The translations under genes and the position numbers were made by a program. A DNA stretch of 15,532 nt from DATMNI01 sp035570275 (GTDB lineage: Bacteria; Acidobacteriota; Terriglobia; Bryobacterales; Bryobacteraceae), in assembly GCA_035570275.1 (NCBI GenBank), contig DATMNI010000204.1:1-15532 (forward strand), written 5' to 3'. Shown one piece after another: positions 7,592 to 13,904 of this stretch (its first letter is position 1; each line of letters begins with the position of its first letter). Under the pieces are notes generated by a model. The model worked only from the letters and a program-made list of their open reading frames with translations. It was not told the origin of the DNA and made no database searches.

Positions 7592-9217
7592 TTACTTTTC
7601 CGGCATTAATCGAATGAGTAAACCTGGCGTCGACGCCGCGAGCGGAATGCCGTTTACACCCGTGGGATTCTGCAGGGCGATGTAGAAATAGCCGTCCGCC
7701 CCCTGGATGATATCGCGAACGCGGCCGAACGCATTGAAAACCACTTCCTGGTGTGTCACCTTATCGCCGTTGATTTCCAGACGGCGAAGTTGCTGGCCTT
7801 TCAGAGCCCCGACGAACAGCGACGTATTCTTCCAGCCCGGATACTTGTCGCCAGTGTAGAACGAGATCCCCGCGGGAGCGATCGCCGGCGTGTAGTACAC
7901 GATCGGCTGTTCCATGCCTTCATGCTCGCGTTCGGTGATACCGGGCTGGACGCCGTTCGAGATCACGCCCCACCCGTAGTTGTGGCCGGGCTGGATGATG
8001 TTGATCTCATCGCCGCCGGTGGGGCCGTGCTCCGACTCCCACAGCTTGCCTGTCACCGGATCCCACGCCAGACCTTCGGGATTCCGATGACCGTAGCTCC
8101 AGATAGTCTTGTCGGCACCTTCCTTGTTGTAGAACGGATTGTCCTTGGGCGCGGAGCCATCGTCGTTAATGCGGTGGATCTTGCCCAGTGAGTTGCCGAT
8201 GATGTCCTGCGCGCTCTGCATGGTGCCGCGCTCGCCGAGCGTGAAGAACAGGTGGTCCTGCTTGTCCCACAGGAAGCGGGAGCCATAGTGAACAGCCGTG
8301 GTGGCGTACAACTTCTCGGGCGAACGAAAAATCACCTGATTATCGGTCCACTCGTTTTGCGCGTTGATCTTGCCGCGCACGATCACCGTATTCGAGGGAA
8401 TCTGCGGCCCACGTCCACGCCCGCCGCCACCACCTTGGCCACCGGCCGCCGCACCCGGAGTAGGCGGATTGGCATCGGGTGGAGGCGGAGTCCAGCCCGG
8501 CAGCACTTCGGAATACGACAGATAGATCCAGCCATGGCGTGCATATTGCGGATGCACCGTGATGTCGAGATACCCGCCGTCCTGCTGCACGTTCGGCTTC
8601 GGCGTGTTCGTCACGGGATCGGAGAGCTTTCCCTTGTTATAAATACGGATGTCTCCGTCGCGCTCTGTGATCAGCAGCCGGCCGTCGGGCAGAAACGCCA
8701 GACCGAAGGGCGTCTTGAGATCGCGCGTGAGTACTTCAATTCTAAACTTCTGCTTCTCCGAGTTGATAACCTTGCCATCGGGATCGGCGACGAATTCGAT
8801 TTTCGGCTCGAAGTTGGTGCTGGCAGTGCGTAGGAACGCGGTCAGTTCGAAGAGTTGCTGGTCGTTTACCTGAGTCGCCGAAAAGCCCTGCATTTCGGTG
8901 TTCGGAATGCCGTCGCGGACGAGTTTCTGAATATCGCTATCGGAAACCGTGCCCAGCCATTTAGAGTCGAACAAGTTCGGGGCGCGGCCCAAGGTGCCAT
9001 CCGAGCCGCCGTGGCAGCCCGAGCATTGGGCGTCGAACAACATTTGGCTGGCGCGCCCACCGCCGCGTCCGCCACCGCCTCCTTGTCCGCCGCGGCCGCC
9101 CTGCTGCTGGATGCCGGCAACTGGCGCCGCCGGTTTTTGCTGTGCGCACAAACTACTCCACCCGATCAGTGCTGCGCCCGCCAGCACCATGGAGGAACCT
9201 ACTTTGTTCATGATCAT
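7592..9217 (-). CDS. Exported cytochrome c-PQQ-dependent sugar dehydrogenase fusion
   Basis: This is a 541-residue periplasmic quinoprotein expected to oxidise aldoses and hand electrons to its own haem. A signal peptide ends near LCAQ (residue 26). A Gly/Arg tract (about 39-55) leads to a single-haem cytochrome c domain with CSGCH (65-69) and probable Met ligand 109. A six-bladed propeller of the soluble glucose dehydrogenase/YliI type follows from about residue 155. Its landmarks are GLAFLPDGRLLITERDGDI, QDGGYLDITVHPQY, SYGHRNPEGLAWD, EHGPTGGDEIN and SLFVGALKGQQL. A second Gly/Pro-rich insert (about 243-275) interrupts an outer loop. ATG 9217 is preferred because GGAAGG lies 8 bases upstream. 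A TTG at 9223 and an ATG at 9211 are alternatives. The gene follows the epimerase-like gene by 50 bases, probably in one operon. The substrate is inferred, and a glucose preference is not provable. Confidence 0.88.
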   Translation of the reverse strand: MIMNKVGSSMVLAGAALIGWSSLCAQQKPAAPVAGIQQQGGRGGQGGGGGRGGGRASQMLFDAQCSGCHGGSDGTLGRAPNLFDSKWLGTVSDSDIQKLVRDGIPNTEMQGFSATQVNDQQLFELTAFLRTASTNFEPKIEFVADPDGKVINSEKQKFRIEVLTRDLKTPFGLAFLPDGRLLITERDGDIRIYNKGKLSDPVTNTPKPNVQQDGGYLDITVHPQYARHGWIYLSYSEVLPGWTPPPPDANPPTPGAAAGGQGGGGGRGRGPQIPSNTVIVRGKINAQNEWTDNQVIFRSPEKLYATTAVHYGSRFLWDKQDHLFFTLGERGTMQSAQDIIGNSLGKIHRINDDGSAPKDNPFYNKEGADKTIWSYGHRNPEGLAWDPVTGKLWESEHGPTGGDEINIIQPGHNYGWGVISNGVQPGITEREHEGMEQPIVYYTPAIAPAGISFYTGDKYPGWKNTSLFVGALKGQQLRRLEINGDKVTHQEVVFNAFGRVRDIIQGADGYFYIALQNPTGVNGIPLAASTPGLLIRLMPEK

Positions 9218-9267
9218 CGTCAAAGCCTTCCGAAAGCTGCAAACTCAAGATATTGCCTGCCTCCCGA

Positions 9268-10506
9268 TCAATATCCCTTTGTCGTGATCCAGAAGCTTTC
9301 CTCCCACGACCCGCCAACTGGTATCGACTGGAGTTCTTTGTAAATGCCTTTCTGTGCGAGGTTCAAGGCGTCCGTGATGGCGACCATCGGCTCGAATGCA
9401 ATAAAGCCCTTGGTGATCGGCGGGGCTGCACTCTCAGTGGGTGGGACCGCCGAAGGTGCGGTCCGCACGCCTTGCGCGGGGTCCACCGGAAAGGGACCAG
9501 ATGGAGTAGGCGCCGCGCCGCCGTTGCCGCGCCCACCCCCGTTGCCGCGGCCCCCTCCGCCATTTCCACGACCGCCACTGCCAGCATTGCCTGCGCTCAG
9601 AGGCGTGGACCACAGCAGCACCGTCTTGAATTTTGGCCCAAGTATCTCATCCAGTTCTTTGCCGTTGTACATAAGTCGGACAGTTGCGCGACCGTTGGCG
9701 TCGCGAATCAGGTCGCTGAACACGTCGTCAATCAGCGCATAGTTCTTGAGATGGATTTTGGTGTGGTCCTTGTCGGCGCTGAAAAAGCTCTCGATGGGTT
9801 GCGTCTCACCGGTCGGCAGCCGCTGCGGAATCTCAATCCAGTGCGTCTTCGCGTCAACCGAGACCGTCCAGTCATCGCGATTGCCGTCCGGAAGTTCGTA
9901 GATCGGATGGAAGCCGATCACCGCCGGCATCGGCTCGTTGCTCAAGTTGTCCAGCCGCGTGCGTACTTCGAGCGCGCCATCCGCAACGCGATACGTCAGC
10001 GTGATTATGTGCGCAAACGGGAACTGTTTCATGTAAATCGGAATCTTGTAGAAATCCAGCCGGCAAGTGACCCACGCGCTCTTGCCATCGGCTTTGTATT
10101 CGACGAGCTGCCATGCTTTCGAGCCATTCACGTAGCCGGTCCCTGGAATCGGGCCGCGCACATTGCCCAACTCCAGATCGAAGTTGTACTTCTTGCCGTT
10201 AGCGTAGAAGGCGGTCTCGTCCAGGCGGTTGGCGAATGGCGCGAGCAGCGGCATCCCGTTCAGGCCGGAGTTCTGTAGGAAGGACTCGAGCGATGCCGAG
10301 GTGCGCACCAGATTCTGCCCGTTCACCTGGATCTTCCACGCCTTCCCCATGCTCGTGACAACCTCGACCTTCATCTTGGCGCTGGTATCCTCAAGCGCAA
10401 CCAAATCACCGTCCTGCTTCGCGTGGTACCGCTGCGCGACCGCCGGTGCGGCCCCGACAAACACCAGCGCCGCCAGCGCGAGTGCCTGAAATCCGTCGCA
10501 TGTCAT
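9268..10506 (-). CDS. Exported aldose 1-epimerase (mutarotase)-like protein
   Basis: The 412-residue product has a signal peptide (LALAALVFVGAAPAVAQ, to about residue 25), so it should act in the periplasm. The galactose mutarotase fold is supported by APFANRLDETAFYANGKKY (89-107), GFHPIYELP with probable catalytic His200, and AFEPMVAITDALN with probable catalytic Glu372. A low-complexity insert of about 60 residues (303-365) separates strand VLLWS from the segment carrying Glu372. The insert contains repeated GRGNGGG units and a Pro-rich part. ATG 10506 is chosen because it starts the signal peptide and has AGAGGAAG upstream. The frame is open to 10617, but that extension would bury the signal. 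Being directly upstream of the sugar dehydrogenase, it may convert alpha to beta anomers for it. A non-mutarotase member of the superfamily cannot be excluded. Confidence 0.85.
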   Translation of the reverse strand: MTCDGFQALALAALVFVGAAPAVAQRYHAKQDGDLVALEDTSAKMKVEVVTSMGKAWKIQVNGQNLVRTSASLESFLQNSGLNGMPLLAPFANRLDETAFYANGKKYNFDLELGNVRGPIPGTGYVNGSKAWQLVEYKADGKSAWVTCRLDFYKIPIYMKQFPFAHIITLTYRVADGALEVRTRLDNLSNEPMPAVIGFHPIYELPDGNRDDWTVSVDAKTHWIEIPQRLPTGETQPIESFFSADKDHTKIHLKNYALIDDVFSDLIRDANGRATVRLMYNGKELDEILGPKFKTVLLWSTPLSAGNAGSGGRGNGGGGRGNGGGRGNGGAAPTPSGPFPVDPAQGVRTAPSAVPPTESAAPPITKGFIAFEPMVAITDALNLAQKGIYKELQSIPVGGSWEESFWITTKGY

Positions 10507-10573
10507 GGTCTTCCTCTGGTTATTAGCGTTCGTCGTTATCTTGGGTGTTTGTCCCGACTTGATAATGTAGTCC

Positions 10574-10894
10574 CTAAGCAGGTCCACTGCTTTTATCGAT
10601 TGGAAGGAAAATCGCAATATCGATTGGCGTCCTACCCTGATTTACGGGATCAGGGTCAGCACCTTTGTTCAACAGAAAGCGAATCACATCACAAATCTCA
10701 TCTTGCGTGGCAGGAGCCACCTGCAGGCAATTTTCAAACGCATGATTATCCGTCTGGGGTACGTCAAGGCGGTTTGGGCCATTGCTCACCGCAACTGCAA
10801 AAATCCTCTGAAACGTCCTCCAAAAAGGGGCGCGCTTTACGGAATCGGCGAAGCGAGAAACCCGCCGGCAATTCAACGCGCGATAAATCACCAT
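10574..10894 (-). pseudogene. Ankyrin-repeat-like fragment
   Basis: This 106-codon frame ends in DVIRFLLNKGADPDPVNQGR followed by TPIDIAI. It is a near-consensus ankyrin helix pair plus the start of the next unit (the GADP and TP-lA positions are clear). The preceding 60 or so residues are basic and show no ankyrin pattern, and there is no signal peptide. A GAAGGG lies 7 bases before the ATG, so expression of a small protein is possible. A single repeat is unlikely to fold alone, and I read it as the 3' remnant of a longer gene. It occupies the gap of about 480 bases between the alcohol dehydrogenase and epimerase genes. The rest of that gap holds nothing else I recognise. Confidence 0.45.
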
Positions 10895-10983
10895 CTCAAG
10901 GCCCTTCGCCGGCTCGGCTATTCCATACCCACCGTTGCGGAGGTGCCCGTGGCCTGATTCTCGACGGAGCGGGGCAGCCTTCC

Positions 10984-12582
10984 CTAAGGCTTGCCCGCGA
11001 GAGTCAAAGCATACAGGCTGTCACCAGCACCCACGATCAAATATTGTTTGCCGTCGAGCATCCAGGTGGAAGGGCCGTTGCTCACCGGCGAAGTGAGTTG
11101 CTGATGCCATAGAATGCTTCCCGTCGCCGGATCAAACGCCACCAGATTACCCGAATCGCCGGTGAACAAAAGATGCCCAGATGTAGTCATGATGCCGCCG
11201 CTCATGCCTCCCCCGCCGGCATGCTCGTGTTTCCACTTCGCCGCGCCGCTGCGGATGTCGAGCGCAAACAGCGCCGACCGCGAATCGAAGTTTCCGCCAC
11301 CGCCGCCGCCATAGCCTTCCGGATGATCCGACGTGTCGTAGAGATAGGCCACGCCATAACCCTCCGTTCCGTTCACGTAAAAGAGCTCGGTCTGCGGATC
11401 GTAACTGGGCGGCGGCCAGTTGGTGGCGCCCATGGCCGGCATATCGATCATGGAGCCGTCGACTTTGGGCTCTTTGTCGGGATCGGGAATCGGCTGTCCT
11501 TTCGCGTCGACGCCTTTGGCCCAGTTGCCCGTTCCGGAGAACGGCTTGGAAACGAGCGCCTTGCCATCGGTCCGGTCCAGAACAAAGAACCATCCGCACC
11601 GCCCGGCTTGTCCCAGAAGCTTTCGGGGTTTGCCGTCTATGGTGGCGTTGAAGAGAACCGGCGTCTCGACGTTGTCCCAATCGTGAGTGTCGTGCGGCGA
11701 CGCCTGAAAGTACCAGGCGAGCTTACCAGTATCGGCATTGAGCGCCACGATGGAAGCCGTGTAAAGATCGGGGCCCAGGCGTCCCTGGCCGGCAAATACC
11801 GGATTGGCGTTGCCCGTCCCCCAATAAATGAGGTTCAATTCAGGGTCGTAGGTCCCGGGTAACCAAGTCATTCCTCCGCCATGATCCATCGCCTCTTGAT
11901 TAGGCCATGTGTCCGAGCCTGGATCACCCATTTTCAACGGTTCGCTCCACCACTTCCACTGGACATCGCCCGTTTCCAGATCGCGCGCCTCCAGATAGCC
12001 GCGCACGTCCATGGCATCGCCGCCCACGCCTACGATGACGTGATTCTTCACTACCAGCGGGGCGATGGTGGTGAAGTATTGCAGCTTTTCATCCGCGATC
12101 TTTTTCCGCCATCTCTCTTTGCCGTTTTTCGCGTCCAGCGAGATGAACCACCCGTCCGGCGTAAGGAAATAGAGCCAGTTGCCGTACATGGCAACGCCGC
12201 GCTGCCCGACAAGATGTCCGCCCTTGTCTTGAAAGTCGTATTGCCAGAGTTCCTGCCCGGTGCGGGCGCTGACCGCGAAGACGTGATCCGGGATCGTGAA
12301 ATACAGAATCCCATTGACCATCAGCGGAGTGGACTTAATCGTCGGATTGCCGACACCGCGCTGCGGTCCGACACTCGTGATGCGGTAGATCCAGTCGATC
12401 TTGAGGAGATCCACGTTCGATTGCGCGATCTGCGTGAGATCGCTGAAGCGGCGCCCGGAATAGTCGCCGTTGTAGGTCGGCCAGACGCCGGGCGGTTGAT
12501 GATCGAGTGTCAGTGTTTTCGGATCGAGTCCCTGCGCCAGAGCGCACAAGGGTAGGAGGAGAATCGCAAGGTGGATTTTCAC
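10984..12582 (-). CDS. Exported PQQ-dependent alcohol dehydrogenase
   Basis: The 532-residue product is a periplasmic eight-bladed quinoprotein of the methanol/ethanol dehydrogenase family. The signal peptide is KIHLAILLLPLCALAQG. Tryptophan-docking style repeats recur, for example ARTGQELWQYDF, AKNGKERWRKKI and PATGSILWHQQL. WGTGNANP (254-261) supplies the metal-binding Asn region. SPHDTHDWDNVETPVLF (295-311) holds the probable catalytic Asp301. Asp303, two residues on, is the position used for lanthanide binding in XoxF/PedH-type enzymes. A GGGGGG tract lies at 425-430. There is no fused cytochrome domain. GTG 12582 is chosen because it overlaps the upstream cytochrome stop (GTGA) and begins the signal peptide exactly. 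This indicates translational coupling with that cytochrome, its probable electron acceptor. The substrate is unknown. Confidence 0.9.
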   Translation of the reverse strand: MKIHLAILLLPLCALAQGLDPKTLTLDHQPPGVWPTYNGDYSGRRFSDLTQIAQSNVDLLKIDWIYRITSVGPQRGVGNPTIKSTPLMVNGILYFTIPDHVFAVSARTGQELWQYDFQDKGGHLVGQRGVAMYGNWLYFLTPDGWFISLDAKNGKERWRKKIADEKLQYFTTIAPLVVKNHVIVGVGGDAMDVRGYLEARDLETGDVQWKWWSEPLKMGDPGSDTWPNQEAMDHGGGMTWLPGTYDPELNLIYWGTGNANPVFAGQGRLGPDLYTASIVALNADTGKLAWYFQASPHDTHDWDNVETPVLFNATIDGKPRKLLGQAGRCGWFFVLDRTDGKALVSKPFSGTGNWAKGVDAKGQPIPDPDKEPKVDGSMIDMPAMGATNWPPPSYDPQTELFYVNGTEGYGVAYLYDTSDHPEGYGGGGGGNFDSRSALFALDIRSGAAKWKHEHAGGGGMSGGIMTTSGHLLFTGDSGNLVAFDPATGSILWHQQLTSPVSNGPSTWMLDGKQYLIVGAGDSLYALTLAGKP

Positions 12583-13457
12583 TTCAGTGTCACCAGATAA
12601 GCGGTCATATTGTGAATGTCGGCGTTGGAGTACAGCGGCAGCATCGCGCGGTGTCCCTGCATCCGATCTTCCACTTCGACTTTGACTTGAGTCTTGGGCC
12701 ATTCGTGGAATTCACCGGAGGCGTCCCGGAGAGCGATGATAAAGTCGTCGTTCTTGAGGACCGTCCCCGCCACCTTCTGCCCGGAAGATGTTGTGACGGT
12801 GGCCTTCTGCGGTCCGGGAGTGGCGGGCCAGAGAAAGCGTTGTTGAAGCTGCGCGGCCTGCTGGAATTTCGCCCCGATGTGCGCCAGATCTCCCGTCGTC
12901 GAATGGCATTGTGTGCAGTGACCTGCGAAGAATGCCTGGCCGGCGCTGGCGTCGCCGGACACCTTATTGCGAAGATCCCCGTACGTGGCCCCGTAGGTGC
13001 CGCGGTTGGCCGCCCGCTCGATCTGCATTTTTAAATACTGATCGATATTGTGAACGTCATCGGTGGAAAGTTGGGGAAATGGGGGCATTCCTCCCTGAGG
13101 GCGTCCGCTCTTGATCACCGCGCCGATCTCTTCATCTTTTTCATCGTGGAGAACCACAATAGAGCGAAGCAGGTTCGGGCCCTGCGATCCGCGCGCGTTT
13201 TCGCCGTGACAGGCAGCGCAGTTCTGTTGGTACAACGGTTCGCCCTTCTTTGCCGCGGCGGCATCTGGTGCGGGTCCAAGCCCGAGGAATTCCCTGGTCC
13301 CTCCCCCACCGCGTCCCCCGCGGCCGCCTCGACCGCCGCCGGCCGGAGGGCCATCCGGTTCCTGCGCGACGGCATGGGCCGCAAACAGACTGGCGAGCAT
13401 GAGAAGCCCGGCAGTATACACGCTTCCTCGTTTAAATAGAATTCCTCGACGCCACAT
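12579..13457 (-). CDS. Exported dihaem cytochrome c, likely partner of the PQQ dehydrogenase
   Basis: The 292-residue product carries a basic N-region (WRRGILFKRG) and a hydrophobic core ending AAHAVAQ, so it is exported. A Gly/Arg tract (about 39-53) follows. Haem site 1 is CAACH (80-84) with probable Met124 in GGMPPFP. Haem site 2 is CTQCH (181-185), whose likely Met ligand is Met272 in HRAMLPLYS. An insert of about 50 residues (roughly 217-266), rich in beta-strand residues (SSGQKVAGTVLKNDDFIIAL), separates the second CXXCH from that Met. The C-terminus, NADIHNMTAYLVTLK, is the usual final cytochrome helix. ATG 13457 is preferred for its basic N-region. The Shine-Dalgarno is poor, and the frame is open to 13517. 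It probably carries electrons from the quinoprotein encoded next to it towards the respiratory chain. Confidence 0.9.
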   Translation of the reverse strand: MWRRGILFKRGSVYTAGLLMLASLFAAHAVAQEPDGPPAGGGRGGRGGRGGGGTREFLGLGPAPDAAAAKKGEPLYQQNCAACHGENARGSQGPNLLRSIVVLHDEKDEEIGAVIKSGRPQGGMPPFPQLSTDDVHNIDQYLKMQIERAANRGTYGATYGDLRNKVSGDASAGQAFFAGHCTQCHSTTGDLAHIGAKFQQAAQLQQRFLWPATPGPQKATVTTSSGQKVAGTVLKNDDFIIALRDASGEFHEWPKTQVKVEVEDRMQGHRAMLPLYSNADIHNMTAYLVTLK

Positions 13458-13461
13458 TGCT

Positions 13462-13735
13462 TTATACACTACGGAAGAATCTCGATCTTTCCAAGGGCCA
13501 ACCTGGGTCAAAATCACACTCTTCTAGGGTGCAGTTCGAATACTTTCTGCCGATTTGGGGCGCGGTTGCGTTCGCAGCAAAGAGGAAGCAGCCTGCTGCC
13601 GAGATGCGGTCGGCGGCCTGAGGGCCGGCGACGCCTGCCCCATCGGTGGCGGCGATTGTTGCGAAAAAGGCCGCTGGCAGCAAAGCAACTGCGATGACCA
13701 CAGTCTTCTTGATATCACGTTTGTGTCTCCCCTCC
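13462..13735 (-). pseudogene. Decayed small exported-protein ORF
   Basis: A purine-rich ribosome-site-like run (GGGAGGGGAG, just right of 13725) precedes a frame reading KKTVVIAVALLPAAFFA, a textbook signal peptide start. That frame has no ATG or GTG at the right distance. The GTG that is well spaced from the site leads into a different frame. The GTG at 13701 begins inside the hydrophobic segment. A small insertion or deletion near the start is the simplest reading. The mature part (about 60 residues, ending before the cytochrome gene) matches nothing I recognise. A short live gene with a non-standard start is the alternative. Confidence 0.35.
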
Positions 13736-13904
13736 CTTCTTGCGGACTAGTCACCACAGGCGGTACGAGCCGCCAGTCGAGTTACGATGCGTTGAGCGTG
13801 CAGATATATTGATTGATCGCTCCTCTGGCCGCCGATTACGGTGGTTCCCGCGGATCGATTCCGCACTCCGCGAGTTCAAAATATGTCGCCACGTGAGGAC
13901 ACTG
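13736..13904. other. Intergenic stretch after the esterase gene, with two hairpins
   Basis: Two compact inverted repeats are present: GGCGG-TACGAG-CCGCC (13759-13774) and CCGCCG-ATTA-CGGTGG (13829-13844, one G-T pair). Neither is followed by a T-run on either strand, so they are weak terminator candidates. Together with the decayed ORF they fill the gap of about 450 bases between the esterase and cytochrome genes, which suggests separate transcription units. No gene is seen in this part. Confidence 0.35.

Noticed and set aside
6896..7609. A 237-codon + strand open frame across the remnant zone
   Set aside because: It crosses the direct repeats, the antisense of the IS110 fragment and the 3' hairpin, so it cannot be one evolved gene. 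Its composition is unlike a protein.
8406..9110. GC-rich CCGCC/CCACC-type repeats as a CRISPR or satellite array
   Set aside because: They are in frame with, and explained by, the Gly/Arg-coding tracts of the dehydrogenase. There are no regular spacers.
9253..10278. A 341-codon open frame on the + strand opposite the epimerase gene
   Set aside because: The - strand product has a signal peptide, Shine-Dalgarno and catalytic residues. The + strand product has none.
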